This document shows positions 44,538 to 54,466 of a stretch of DNA of 64,000 nucleotides, one piece after another (position 1 is the first letter of the stretch; every line of letters begins with the position of its first letter). Source of the DNA: Ignavibacteriales bacterium (GTDB taxonomy: Bacteria; Bacteroidota; Ignavibacteria; Ignavibacteriales; Melioribacteraceae); contig JAGUYK010000040.1 in the NCBI GenBank assembly GCA_020061355.1, positions 62,001-126,000 of the forward strand. Direction: 5' to 3'. The position numbers and the translations under genes were made by a program. Below the pieces are notes generated by a model that saw only the letters and a list, made by a program, of their open reading frames with translations, ran no database searches and was not told the origin of the DNA.

Positions 44538-45206
44538 TCAAATAAAAGTTGCTATCTCTTCCAGCTCTTTTCTTTTTATATCAGGGACCTTGGTATCCTC
44601 ATCGGCATATCCCGCTACAAGGATTAGAAACGGTTTCTCATTGTGAGGACGATTTAGAATTGTATTTAAAAAATTCATCGGGCTTGGTGTATGCGTGAGT
44701 GTTGAGAGTCCGGAATTATGAAGCGCGGTTATTAGAATTCCCGTTGCAATACCGACCGATTCTTTTGTGTAGTAATATTTAATGATTTCTCTGGAAGCGG
44801 TTTCTACATATCTCTTTTCAAATATTACGATCAGGTACGGGGCTGTTTCAAGAAACGGTTTACTCTCATCTGTTCCTAAAGGAGCAAGCGCATCAAGCCA
44901 TTCAGCCGGAGCCTTACCGTGATAAAATTCGTGTTCCTCGGCTTCTGCCGCATCGCGGATTTTTTTCTTCAGCTCACTATCGGAAACAACAACAAAATAC
45001 CACGGCTGCATATTCGCACCGCTCGGTGATGCGCCGGCAGCTTTAATGCAGCATTTAATCAAATCAACAGGAACCGCTTTGGAAGAAAATGTTCTGACCG
45101 ACCTTCTCTCTTCTATCAGTTCCGTAAATTTTTCAGCCCGCTCAATCATCTCTTTGCCGGATAATTTAAGGGGATGTTTGTAAGTAGTAAATTTTGGATG
45201 ATTCAT
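44538..45206 (-). CDS. Iodotyrosine deiodinase-like nitroreductase-family flavoprotein
   Basis: A 222-residue FMN enzyme. FMN-binding residues are in RRSVR (34-38) and AGASPSGANMQPWYFVV. The sequence follows iodotyrosine deiodinase over almost its whole length, and the three substrate-lid residues are conserved at the same spacing: Glu91, Tyr95 and Lys116 (Glu157, Tyr161 and Lys182 in the human enzyme). Bacterial homologues with this triad remove halogen from halotyrosines. The C-terminal GYADEDTKVPDIKRKELEEI also matches that family. It lies 32 bases after the PAS kinase gene on the same strand; no operon partner explains it. Confidence 0.85.
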   Translation of the reverse strand: MNHPKFTTYKHPLKLSGKEMIERAEKFTELIEERRSVRTFSSKAVPVDLIKCCIKAAGASPSGANMQPWYFVVVSDSELKKKIRDAAEAEEHEFYHGKAPAEWLDALAPLGTDESKPFLETAPYLIVIFEKRYVETASREIIKYYYTKESVGIATGILITALHNSGLSTLTHTPSPMNFLNTILNRPHNEKPFLILVAGYADEDTKVPDIKRKELEEIATFI

Positions 45207-45238
45207 TGTAACCTCGGAAAGAAAAAATACAGGTATGC

Positions 45239-48070
45239 TTATTTTGAAATAGGGAGTGTAAAAATAAATTTAGAACCGTTACCGGGTTCACTTTCAACTC
45301 TTATCTGACCGCCATGTCTCTCAACAAATTCTTTGCAAAGAACCAGACCAAGTCCCGTACCAGCTTCGTTATCTGTTCCCGCTGTTGTTTGACTTTCATC
45401 AAGGCGGAAAAGTTTTTTGCGTGTATTTTTATCCATGCCTACACCGGTGTCATTCACAATAATTTCAACCATATCGGCTTTTATTTCTGCAGAGACACTT
45501 ACTTTACCGCCTTTAGGTGTAAACTTGATTGCATTGGTAATGAGGTTTCTTAAGATAGTGTTTAACATATCTTCGTCAGCATTAACATGGATGCTGGTAT
45601 CGATATCACCGTTAAGTTCAATTTGTTTCTTCTGAGCAGAACTATTAAGTAATTCTGTGTTTTGAGATACTGAATTCAGAATCGATATTCTTGTGGGATT
45701 AAATTCGATCTTGCCGGTTTGAGCGCGCGACCACTGAAGCAAATTCTGAAGCAGGCTGTGGGATATTTCCGCAGATTTATGCATCTCGCTTATATAATAG
45801 GTTTTCTCGTCATCGGTAAGGTCATTAAAATCACTAAGCAGAAGTTCAGAAAATCCAAGGATTGTTATGAACGGATTTCTAAGATCATGCGCTATAATGG
45901 AGAAGAATTTGTCTTTTGTGGCATTCAGCTGATTCAATTCATCTGCATATTTTTTTATAGCTTCGGCATTTTGCTTTCTTATGATCGCCTGCGTGATCTG
46001 TTCCGATACGAACATAAGGAGCTGTTTCTCATTCTCGCCGTAGGCATTTTCGTTTTCATAATCCTGAACAACCATAACACCAACAACTTTGCCTTTGAGC
46101 TTGAGAGGAACGCCGAGCCAGATTGCCTGCGGTGCTCCGATCAATTCAACTTCGCCCTGTTCTCGTAGTTCAAGATCTTTTTTTGCATCAATCAAAGCAG
46201 CTTCACCTTTTCTTATCACATACTCGGTCATTCCTCTTCCTAATTTTTTAGGCGCCTGCGGCGGGTCGTACTCATCAACAAAATATGGGAAAGTTAGCAG
46301 ATCTTGTTTTTCATCATACAAGGCTATGTAAAAATTCTTAACCGGAAATAGTTCACTAGTTATCTCATGGAGTCTTTTATATAGATTGGTAATGTCTTCG
46401 GAAGTCTGGGCTGCTTCCGATATTTTATAAATTACACTTTGAAGCTTCTCGGCATAAATACGCTCGCTGATGTCTCTGACGGTAGCCTGAATTAATTTTT
46501 TCCCCTGAAGCGTAACTGAATTTAGAGCAACTTCAACATCAATCAACTCCCCATTTTTCTTTTTGTGCTGCCAATAGAAATTCTGTGGTGCAACGGAAAG
46601 AGCAAGTTTAATCTTTTCATTTGCTTTGATCGTAGAATTACTTCCATCGGGCTGAAATTCCGGAGAAAATTCTGCCGGGTGATGTCCTACTAAATCCTCT
46701 TTTTCACAATCGAATAGTTGAAGTGCAGCATTATTGCAGTCTTCAAACAGTTCTGTCATCAGTAGAATTCCGTCGGCGGAATTTTCGAAAAGAACATGGT
46801 ATCGCTCACGTTCCTGAAGAAGGGCTTCCTCTGCCTGTTTCTGTTCAGTAACATCATCATAAATTGCTACAATCTCTCCAGAGGGTAATTTGTAAACATA
46901 ATTTTCAAACCAGCCCTGAATTCTATTATCCTTATAATTCTTTACCGGATATAATTTGGGTATGCCTGTTTTCCAGACGCGTTTCAAAACTTCAAGAAGA
47001 CCAAACTCCTTCATCCCCGGAAATACTGTAAAAATACTTTTGCCTACTACATCTTCCTTTTTAATGTGTAATGAATTCTCGCTTGCCTGGTTAAAATCTT
47101 TGAAAATGAAATCTTCGCCGTCATTTATCACTTCATAAATTGAACAGCCGCTGCTCATATTATTAAATAATTCTTTAAATCTTGTCTCATTTTCTTTAAG
47201 AGCTTTTTCAGTTAGTTTCTGTGCAGTTATATCCCTTGTAATTCCAAATGTGCCGATAATTTCATTGTTCTCATTATAAAGCGGCATTTTGGTTGTGGAG
47301 GCCCATGTGATTGTACCGTTTTTATAAGTCTGCATTTCCTCATGCCCAATTATCGGTTTGCCGGTTCTTATAATCTGCTGTTCGTCATTAAATGCTTTGG
47401 TCGCATGTACCTCATCGAATAAATCAAAATCAGTTTTACCAATTAATTCCTCCGGGTTAACGAATCCGTGTTTTTTGGTTTTATGATAATTTACAATCAG
47501 ATATTTGCTGTCAATATCTTTGAAGTAAATACTATCAGGAATGTTGTGCATCATTACTTTTAGAAGTCTTTCTTCCGAGGCTAATTTCGATTTTATATCT
47601 CTTTGAGCCGAGATATCTTCTGCTATTGCAATAAAATATTTTATTTTTTTCTTTTCATCTTTTATTGCTGTTACACTAACCTTGCCCCAGATTACTTTTC
47701 CGTTTTTATTAATATATCTTTTTTCGACCTGATAGGAATTCCTTTTACCGGCTAAAATTTCCTTAAACATTTTTATACTTGTGTCTTTATCGTGAGGATG
47801 AGAAAGATCTGTGTATTTCATTACGGATAGTTCTTCATTACTGTAACCTAAAGATCTTGTAATGAAGCTGTTTGCCCCAGTAATCTTGCCTGTATTACTG
47901 ATTATTATTATTCCAAGGTTGGCATTTTCGAAGGCAATGTTAAAAAGACTTTCTTTTTCAGAGTCAGTAGGTTCATTTTTAATAGAATCGAATTTTTTCG
48001 ATATAGATTTATACTTCCTTTGCAGCGAGGCGATTTCTTTTAATAACTGAGCTTTTGTTTTCTCTGCCAT
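45239..48070 (-). CDS. Multi-PAS/GAF cytoplasmic sensor histidine kinase
   Basis: A 943-residue kinase without signal peptide or membrane helix: coiled start, four or five PAS domains (from residue ~40; the second and later start with segments such as RLLKVMMHNIPDSIYFKD and YHVLFENSADGILLM), a GAF-like domain (~590-700) and a C-terminal HisKA (FFSIIAHDLRNPF) plus HATPase with NLITNAIKFT, DTGVGMD and GTGLGLVLCK. It would sense a small cytoplasmic ligand or redox state and phosphorylate an unlinked response regulator. Its start lies opposite an inverted-repeat region shared with the DUF1684 gene. Confidence 0.92.
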   Translation of the reverse strand: MAEKTKAQLLKEIASLQRKYKSISKKFDSIKNEPTDSEKESLFNIAFENANLGIIIISNTGKITGANSFITRSLGYSNEELSVMKYTDLSHPHDKDTSIKMFKEILAGKRNSYQVEKRYINKNGKVIWGKVSVTAIKDEKKKIKYFIAIAEDISAQRDIKSKLASEERLLKVMMHNIPDSIYFKDIDSKYLIVNYHKTKKHGFVNPEELIGKTDFDLFDEVHATKAFNDEQQIIRTGKPIIGHEEMQTYKNGTITWASTTKMPLYNENNEIIGTFGITRDITAQKLTEKALKENETRFKELFNNMSSGCSIYEVINDGEDFIFKDFNQASENSLHIKKEDVVGKSIFTVFPGMKEFGLLEVLKRVWKTGIPKLYPVKNYKDNRIQGWFENYVYKLPSGEIVAIYDDVTEQKQAEEALLQERERYHVLFENSADGILLMTELFEDCNNAALQLFDCEKEDLVGHHPAEFSPEFQPDGSNSTIKANEKIKLALSVAPQNFYWQHKKKNGELIDVEVALNSVTLQGKKLIQATVRDISERIYAEKLQSVIYKISEAAQTSEDITNLYKRLHEITSELFPVKNFYIALYDEKQDLLTFPYFVDEYDPPQAPKKLGRGMTEYVIRKGEAALIDAKKDLELREQGEVELIGAPQAIWLGVPLKLKGKVVGVMVVQDYENENAYGENEKQLLMFVSEQITQAIIRKQNAEAIKKYADELNQLNATKDKFFSIIAHDLRNPFITILGFSELLLSDFNDLTDDEKTYYISEMHKSAEISHSLLQNLLQWSRAQTGKIEFNPTRISILNSVSQNTELLNSSAQKKQIELNGDIDTSIHVNADEDMLNTILRNLITNAIKFTPKGGKVSVSAEIKADMVEIIVNDTGVGMDKNTRKKLFRLDESQTTAGTDNEAGTGLGLVLCKEFVERHGGQIRVESEPGNGSKFIFTLPISK

Positions 48071-48159
48071 TTATTACCCAATATTTCAAATAGAATTACA
48101 GTCCTGTTAGTGAATATAAAAAAAATGCATTAGAAATGGTATGTAAAACGATTTTGCTC

Positions 48160-48255
48160 ACACTATGTTGATATCATAGTATAAATTTATCCAATAAGTT
48201 TGAATGCATTATAGTAGTCGTTTTCTCCCAACCATATTTGGAAACAACATAGTGT
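48160..48255. promoter_or_regulatory. Inverted-repeat region between the PAS kinase and DUF1684 genes
   Basis: ACACTATGTTG (48160-48170) and CAACATAGTGT (48245-48255) are perfect 11-bp inverted copies 74 bases apart. A second CATAGT (48175-48180) forms a close 6-bp hairpin with the first copy. Spaced inverted copies between divergent genes suggest a regulator-binding region, but no regulator is identified. Confidence 0.4.
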
Positions 48256-48293
48256 AATCATTATGTTAACGGGTAAAATTTTTGAAAGTAGCT

Positions 48294-49202
48294 ATGAAAC
48301 ATGATCGTTTAATACTATTTCTCCTGATTTCTCTTTTATTGTTTAACTGTACACCGAAATTACAGGAAAAGGGAAGTCCCAATTATATATCAGGTATCAA
48401 AGAATGGCACAAAAAGCGGGTTGAAAATTTAAAGAAGGATAACGGCTGGCTGAACCTTGTGGGACTTTATTGGTTGAATCAAGGAGAAAATAAATTCGGA
48501 TCGGATAAATCCAACGATGTTATATTCCCGGCAGATAAAGCCCCGTTATTCATGGGGTCTTTTTTGCTTCAGGATTCGATTGTGACAATCAAAATTAATG
48601 ATAGTGTTGAAGTGTTACTTGAAAATTGTGAGCAAGTAACCGAAATGGAGTTGAAACATGACCAGCAGAAGGGAACAACCATCCTTGATCATGGCTCATT
48701 AAGATGGAACTTAATTAAGCGCGGAAATCGTTTTGGAATAAGGTTGCGAGACCTTGACGCGGAACTTGTAAAAAATTTCCCTGGCATTGAAACGTTTCCC
48801 GTAAATGATAATTGGAGAATCGAAGCTGAGTTCGAGGAGTATAATCCGCAGAGGGAGATTGAAATACCCACTGTTATCGGGACAATTGAAAAAGAGAAAT
48901 CACCCGGTGCAATTGTTTTTGAAATGGAAGGTATTGAATATAGACTGGATGTTACGGATGCAGGCAAATCCTATTTTGTGATTTTTGCCGACTTAACAAG
49001 TGGAATAGAAACATACGGAGCAGGAAGATTTTTATCTGTTGATAAAGCCGATTCAACCGGGAAAATTTTTATTGATTTTAACAAAGCTTACAATCCGCCC
49101 TGCGTGTTTACAAAATATGCAACATGTCCCTTGCCTCCAAAACAAAACCATATAAAACTTGAGATTACTGCAGGTGAAATGAATTTTGGAGAAGGACATT
49201 AA
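48294..49202 (+). CDS. DUF1684-family lipoprotein
   Basis: A 302-residue lipoprotein (lipobox LLFNC, Cys19). I chose the ATG at 48294 over an upstream in-frame TTG at 48282 because ATG starts a normal Lys-His signal peptide. The DUF1684 body is recognised by NGWLNLVGLYWLNQGENKFGSD near the start, RFGIRLRDLDAELVKNFPGIE in the middle and the C-terminal FIDFNKAYNPPCVFTKYATCPLPPKQN, which is highly conserved in this family. Function is unknown. It sits on its own with an inverted-repeat leader. Confidence 0.85.
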   Translation: MKHDRLILFLLISLLLFNCTPKLQEKGSPNYISGIKEWHKKRVENLKKDNGWLNLVGLYWLNQGENKFGSDKSNDVIFPADKAPLFMGSFLLQDSIVTIKINDSVEVLLENCEQVTEMELKHDQQKGTTILDHGSLRWNLIKRGNRFGIRLRDLDAELVKNFPGIETFPVNDNWRIEAEFEEYNPQREIEIPTVIGTIEKEKSPGAIVFEMEGIEYRLDVTDAGKSYFVIFADLTSGIETYGAGRFLSVDKADSTGKIFIDFNKAYNPPCVFTKYATCPLPPKQNHIKLEITAGEMNFGEGH

Positions 49203-49343
49203 AATAAATTACAATTACTAATGACCAGTGAACAGTTCTTGGTTGATTGAAAGATTGATTTTGGAATTAATAATTTGTTCTTGTGTATTGTTTGTTTCTT
49301 GTTCCTTAATTATTTGGATTTTACAAAAGCTGGTTTTTCTTGA

Positions 49344-50018
49344 ATGAAATTAATGGGCTTTATGGAAATAATAAATTATCTGATCGATCTGTTTATTAAT
49401 CTTGACGATCATCTTCATGAATTAATATTACAATACGGTGCTTACACTTACGGAATTCTCTTCTCTGTGATATTTGCCGAAACAGGATTTGTATTCACAC
49501 CTTTTCTTCCGGGCGATTCTCTCCTTTTTGCAGCCGGAACATTTGCCGCCAAAGGATCATTCGATCCGCATCTTTTATTCCTATTGCTTACTACAGCGGC
49601 AATAATTGGCGATACGGTAAATTACTGGATTGGTCATTATATCGGAATGAAAATCTTTGACCGGTTTCCCAAAATTCTGAAAAGAGAATATTTAGACAGA
49701 ACTCATCAGTTTTATGAAAAGCACGGAGGCAAGACAATAATACTTGCACGCTTTGTTCCGATAGTCAGAACATTCGCACCTTTTGTTGCAGGGGTAGGGA
49801 CAATGAAATATTCAAAGTTTATCTCGTATAATGTAATAGGTGGAATTATCTGGGTAGGCCTCTTTGTTTATGGAGGTTATTTTTTCGGCAATCTCGACTT
49901 TGTAAAAAATAACTTCTCTATTGTAATTATTACAATCATTTTAATTTCGATGCTACCCGGGTTAACCGAATATTGGAGACACAGAAAGACTGCAATTAAA
50001 AACGGAACAGAAAGATAA
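49344..50018 (+). CDS. DedA-family membrane protein
   Basis: A 224-residue membrane protein of the DedA/SNARE-associated family. Landmarks: ETGFVFTPFLPGDSLLFAAG, the conserved GDTVNYWIGHYIG, and ARFVPIVRTFAPFVAGVG, then a C-terminal membrane pair. DedA proteins are linked to lipid flipping (undecaprenyl phosphate or phosphatidylethanolamine) and membrane homeostasis. The start is uncertain: an ATG at 49362 would begin MEIINYLIDLF, which fits the usual DedA N-terminus, while 49344 adds six residues. Neither has a strong ribosome-binding site. Confidence 0.9.
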   Translation: MKLMGFMEIINYLIDLFINLDDHLHELILQYGAYTYGILFSVIFAETGFVFTPFLPGDSLLFAAGTFAAKGSFDPHLLFLLLTTAAIIGDTVNYWIGHYIGMKIFDRFPKILKREYLDRTHQFYEKHGGKTIILARFVPIVRTFAPFVAGVGTMKYSKFISYNVIGGIIWVGLFVYGGYFFGNLDFVKNNFSIVIITIILISMLPGLTEYWRHRKTAIKNGTER

Positions 50019-50027
50019 TTTGAATTT

Positions 50028-51857
50028 CTATTCCAATATATATATTCCGGCTGTTAACGGTTCAATGCTGAGTTTATAATTGTTGTTTATATCCACTCTC
50101 CGGTTGGATAGAATATTTGCAAGAGTTGTCTTTCCTTTGAACTGATGCTTGATAGGATTGAGATCGATTTCAGTTTCCTTTTCGTTACCGTTAATAATTA
50201 TGAAATATTTTTCGTTGCCGCTTTCTCTGAAATAATAATATACATTTGAAACTGGAGGGTAGTGAATCATCTTCCCGATAGTAAATGCATCATGATTTCC
50301 TCTGAGGTGAATTAAACTTTTTAAGAATTCGAAAAAATCATTTTCATAATCTGTTCTGCCGGAACCTTCAAATGCATTTCGTTCGCTGTTGGTAAATCCC
50401 CCCGGAAATGGGGCACGTAATAATCCATGTCCCTTCCCCCCCGTCATCCCAATTTCAGAACCATAAAAGAGTGCCGGAATTCCACGTGTCGTCATCATTA
50501 CTATATAAGCAAGTTTTGCTTTTTTTACATTTCCATCTGCATACAGCATTATTCTTTCCATATCATGATTATCAACAAAAGTTACAAGCTGACTAGGATC
50601 AGTAAATAAAAAGTCCTTTGCAATGACTTTGAAAATGTTATACATGCTGCCTTTCCCTGAGACAAATTCAATTAATGCATCTCTCAAACCGAAATCGGTT
50701 AATGAAGGAAGGTTTGTATTAAATCCCTTTTTAAGAAAGGTGTTCTTCTGATATGAAGCAAGGAAATCACTTTCGCCTGTCCAGACTTCGCCAACAATAT
50801 TTAATGTTGGGAATTCATCAAGTACAACATTAGCCCACCGGGAAATAAATCTTTGATTGTTATAAGGGTGAGTATCTTCGCGTATCCCATCAAGTCCGGA
50901 GTACTCAACCCACCAGATTGTGTTCTGAATAATATAATTCTGAACGTAGGGATTTTCCTGATTCAGGTCTACCATATCATGAACGAACCATCCCTGCTCA
51001 ACATGTTTAATTGTTGAGCTGTCGGCATACAGATCAGTAAATATCATCTTGTGGTGATTAGCCGGTAGGTGGTCTTCTACGGTTCCGTTAATCCAATCTT
51101 TGGTTGGAAGATTTTTCATCCAGGGATGATGATCGCTGAAATGATTTGCAACATGGTCGAGTATAACTTTTATTCTACGCTTATGAGCTTCATTCACATA
51201 TTTTTTATAAAGTTGATTTGAGCCGAACCGCGGGTCAATATTATAAAAGTCGGTTGCCGAATATCCATGATAAGAACGGAAAGTATTATTCTCTACAAGT
51301 GGTGTTGCCCAGATTGCAGTAATTCCCAGATCTTTCAGGTAATCGAGTTTATCGATCATTCCATGAAGATCACCACCAAAGCGCCATTCGTTCGGAATAC
51401 GCTGCATTGAATCTGAATAACCCGAAATCGAATCGTTTGATGTGTCGCCGTTTGCAAAGCGGTCGGGCATTAATAAATAGATAACATCTTTATTTGAAAA
51501 ACCTTGATTCCGTATTCCCTTTTCACGTTGAAGAATTGGATAAACCAGATCAAACTTTTCTTTCTCTTTACTCAACGTTAGTGTGTAATTACCGCCCGGT
51601 AAGTTTTTGGGAATAATTATATCTATAAAAGCATAAGATGCATTTTCGATTTTATGAACTTTCTTAACCTTAATTCTGCTGTCAGAGAATTTTGCTGATA
51701 CACCATTCAGATTTTTTCCGTAAACCATCAATTGAACCTGGTTCCATTTCATTCCCGTCCACCAGTTCGGCGGCTCAACTTTATTAATGATAATATTTTG
51801 TGATATGATCTGTTGTGTAAACAGAATTAAGAATACTAACAGAGAATATTTTTTCAT
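50028..51857 (-). CDS. Secreted GH13 alpha-amylase (neopullulanase/cyclomaltodextrinase-like)
   Basis: A 609-residue starch-active enzyme: signal peptide (1-19), an N-terminal beta domain (~30-110) as in SusA-type neopullulanases, then the GH13 barrel. Conserved parts: MPDRFANGD, WRFGGDLHGMIDKLDYLKDLGITAIW, DHVANH, GLDGIREDTH with nucleophile Asp328, VGEVW with acid/base Glu357, and FVDNHD with Asp432. It would degrade maltodextrins or pullulan in the periplasm. The third gene downstream is a DUF5686 protein, not a SusCD pair, so no full starch locus is present. Confidence 0.92.
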   Translation of the reverse strand: MKKYSLLVFLILFTQQIISQNIIINKVEPPNWWTGMKWNQVQLMVYGKNLNGVSAKFSDSRIKVKKVHKIENASYAFIDIIIPKNLPGGNYTLTLSKEKEKFDLVYPILQREKGIRNQGFSNKDVIYLLMPDRFANGDTSNDSISGYSDSMQRIPNEWRFGGDLHGMIDKLDYLKDLGITAIWATPLVENNTFRSYHGYSATDFYNIDPRFGSNQLYKKYVNEAHKRRIKVILDHVANHFSDHHPWMKNLPTKDWINGTVEDHLPANHHKMIFTDLYADSSTIKHVEQGWFVHDMVDLNQENPYVQNYIIQNTIWWVEYSGLDGIREDTHPYNNQRFISRWANVVLDEFPTLNIVGEVWTGESDFLASYQKNTFLKKGFNTNLPSLTDFGLRDALIEFVSGKGSMYNIFKVIAKDFLFTDPSQLVTFVDNHDMERIMLYADGNVKKAKLAYIVMMTTRGIPALFYGSEIGMTGGKGHGLLRAPFPGGFTNSERNAFEGSGRTDYENDFFEFLKSLIHLRGNHDAFTIGKMIHYPPVSNVYYYFRESGNEKYFIIINGNEKETEIDLNPIKHQFKGKTTLANILSNRRVDINNNYKLSIEPLTAGIYILE

Positions 51858-51899
51858 TATTTCCTCATAAAAATTAATTATAAATATTATCCAAGGTTT

Positions 51900-54302
51900 C
51901 TATAATATAAAAGTATTCAATCCAATTACGAAATCATTTTTGCCTCTGTAATTCAGTCTCCATGTAAATTCAAGCGTAATAGGGAATAAACTCTGACCGA
52001 TACCAAACCCTATTTCATAGAATGGATGTTTGAATTCAGTGAACAGATGGGGTAAAATCGATTTACTCTTATCCGAAATTTGGAGAAGAGCCGCACTAAA
52101 ATGGGTTGTCAATACTAGCTGCCAGTCTTTTAGATAAGGGATTTTAAGAAGCCTGAATAATTCATCGTTCCAGTTATACTGTGCCATCAGAACAACTCCT
52201 ATATCGCCAAATTCTTCGCCTATATTTAAAGTCCTGAATGAAAATGCCTTGCCGCCGCTCTCAATATTACCTGGAAGGGAATACATCATCTGGTACGGAA
52301 CCGGTCCATCAGAATAAATTCCTTTCAATTGAAAATTAAACAGGGTTGACTTGAAAGAGGGTAAATAACCGGAGAGGTTCATTTCGTACATTTTAAAACT
52401 CAAGCTGCTTCTTAATGCGGATTGATCGGAGAAGAGAGCTTTCCCGCTTAGTATTACATTCGCTTCTCCGAAAGAAACCCTTCTTCTATAATACCCGTCC
52501 TCCATATACTTTCTAAAATCGAGTGTGAATTCGGCCGTTATTGCATTAATCTTTGTTTCATAAATAAGTTTATTTGTCCGGTAGGTCTTTGATTTATTAA
52601 GGAGCGAAAAATTCGAATTGCTGTAGGCATTGTTATCGGTACGGTTGATGAATCCTATTCCACCCCGCAGAACGGGAAATATTTCTCCGGTAATTTTTGC
52701 TTCGAAGCCCTTGGTATAATAATAATCTCTGAAATCATATTTGCCGAATATGCTTGTAAGTGTCGATGTCATTTTATCGTATCTGACCGACTCACCGAAT
52801 AAGTCCGTTAGCTTGTTATATGCTCTTAAGCTGAGGGTTGTGGTTCTATAATCTCCAAGGAAATAACTTGCATAGAGATCCGTTTGAAATTTCTTGTCGG
52901 AGAAACCATAAGAAATATTTGTATTCAAATTCAATCTTCTATCCAATTCATTTGTAACCGTAATTCCAAAGTTTAAAGTGTGTCCGGTGATATGCTTAAA
53001 GCTGTAGAGTGATAACGGACCAGAGATAGAATAATGATCCGAGAGATAAATAGTTGATGAAAGAATCGAGAAATCATCCCAGAAGTTTCTTGGTATCGAC
53101 TCCAGGCTATCGATTCTTCTATATGCATCAACCTCTGCGAGAGTATTGGGAATTGTTTGAGTTGATCTCCAAAAAGTAGAATCTTTCTTATCGGCGTCTG
53201 GCATAACTTTAATAATAACCATATCAAAATGGTCGTCATCAATTTGACTGTTTATTTCGTAATTGTAAAAGACAGTGTTCAGCTCAAAACCGAATTTAGC
53301 AATGCCAAGGAAATTGCCTTCAACAAAAACCCTGTAGTCGATCGGCATCACAATGTTGTTATCGAAGGGGATGAACTGCTGGAATATATTGATCACTGAA
53401 AAGAGTCCGCCCGGATTAGCAGCTTTATTCAGGTTCACGTCAAGTTTAATAAGATCGAATGACCCATCGGCAATAAATAATTTACCGTAGAAACCGGGAT
53501 CCGCTTTATCGATCGGTTCAAAGAAGACCTGGAAAACATTCTTATCATCCATTGCCAGAGTATCTTCAATGATATAGTAGTAATATTCAAGTGCGTCATC
53601 TGATATTGGTCCGACTAAAGGCCTGTTAAAGAATTGTATATCATTTGTATAAAAATTCTGGAGCAGCCTGCCACCGGTTAGAATATTTATTGTAGAGGGT
53701 GTATTTGCGGATTGCTTTCTCGCAATTATTTCGTCTTTGTAGTTATCCGGTTTTTTGAAATAACCTATGCTCTCGTTTTCAATGATTCCTGTAATTTTCA
53801 GCGCACCGGTATCTTTTGTTCCTATTGAAATGCCCACGCTTCTATCGGTTGTAGTAATATCTTTTGTTGTCTTTACAAGCCCTTTTGTATAAGCTTTGAA
53901 AATGTAGGAATTGATTTTCTTTTCGCGTTTAATTTTTGCAGCAATTGCTCTTCGGATAATTTCATTTGCAGGATTTTCTCCGGGCAGAACAGTAACCTCT
54001 GGTAATTTTACAGGAATCGGTTCGAGCATTACGCTGATCGATTTATTATTGTCTAATTGAATTCTCACCGTATCGGACTTGTAACCGATAAATGAAGTTA
54101 TGACAGAATAATTTCCCGGCTTAAGCTTAATTTCGAAATTACCTTCGAGGTTTGCTGCTGTTCCAATGGTGGTTCCGCCAATTCTAATGTTTGCAAAACT
54201 TAGTGATTCTCCGGTCGCCCCATCAGAAATATTCCCTTTTACCGAAAACTGTTGAGCAATGGTTATGGAACAAATAAAAAAAATCAGAAATGCCTTCTTC
54301 AT
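51900..54302 (-). CDS. DUF5686 outer-membrane protein with carboxypeptidase-regulatory-like domain
   Basis: An 800-residue protein: signal peptide (1-16), a CarboxypepD_reg-like domain (~20-90: ISDGATGESLSFANIRIGGT, then TSFIGYKSDTVRI), and a long beta-barrel-like part. Such DUF5686 proteins are common in Bacteroidota outer membranes; their transport role is unproven. The end FVIGLNTFIL terminates with an aromatic-rich beta strand as expected for a barrel. It lies 42 bases upstream of the amylase on the same strand and may be co-transcribed with it. Confidence 0.88.
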   Translation of the reverse strand: MKKAFLIFFICSITIAQQFSVKGNISDGATGESLSFANIRIGGTTIGTAANLEGNFEIKLKPGNYSVITSFIGYKSDTVRIQLDNNKSISVMLEPIPVKLPEVTVLPGENPANEIIRRAIAAKIKREKKINSYIFKAYTKGLVKTTKDITTTDRSVGISIGTKDTGALKITGIIENESIGYFKKPDNYKDEIIARKQSANTPSTINILTGGRLLQNFYTNDIQFFNRPLVGPISDDALEYYYYIIEDTLAMDDKNVFQVFFEPIDKADPGFYGKLFIADGSFDLIKLDVNLNKAANPGGLFSVINIFQQFIPFDNNIVMPIDYRVFVEGNFLGIAKFGFELNTVFYNYEINSQIDDDHFDMVIIKVMPDADKKDSTFWRSTQTIPNTLAEVDAYRRIDSLESIPRNFWDDFSILSSTIYLSDHYSISGPLSLYSFKHITGHTLNFGITVTNELDRRLNLNTNISYGFSDKKFQTDLYASYFLGDYRTTTLSLRAYNKLTDLFGESVRYDKMTSTLTSIFGKYDFRDYYYTKGFEAKITGEIFPVLRGGIGFINRTDNNAYSNSNFSLLNKSKTYRTNKLIYETKINAITAEFTLDFRKYMEDGYYRRRVSFGEANVILSGKALFSDQSALRSSLSFKMYEMNLSGYLPSFKSTLFNFQLKGIYSDGPVPYQMMYSLPGNIESGGKAFSFRTLNIGEEFGDIGVVLMAQYNWNDELFRLLKIPYLKDWQLVLTTHFSAALLQISDKSKSILPHLFTEFKHPFYEIGFGIGQSLFPITLEFTWRLNYRGKNDFVIGLNTFIL

Positions 54303-54466
54303 ATCCTCCTTGGAAATTTATTTTTTGAATCAATAAAATAACCTAGTTTAATTCGGAAATTCTTAAGTATCAAAATTTATACCTCTATAATAAGAATAGA
54401 AAAATAAATAATTCAGCAACAAAACTTTTGATTTAGCTATTTTGTTGTACAAGAAAAGAGAATAAT

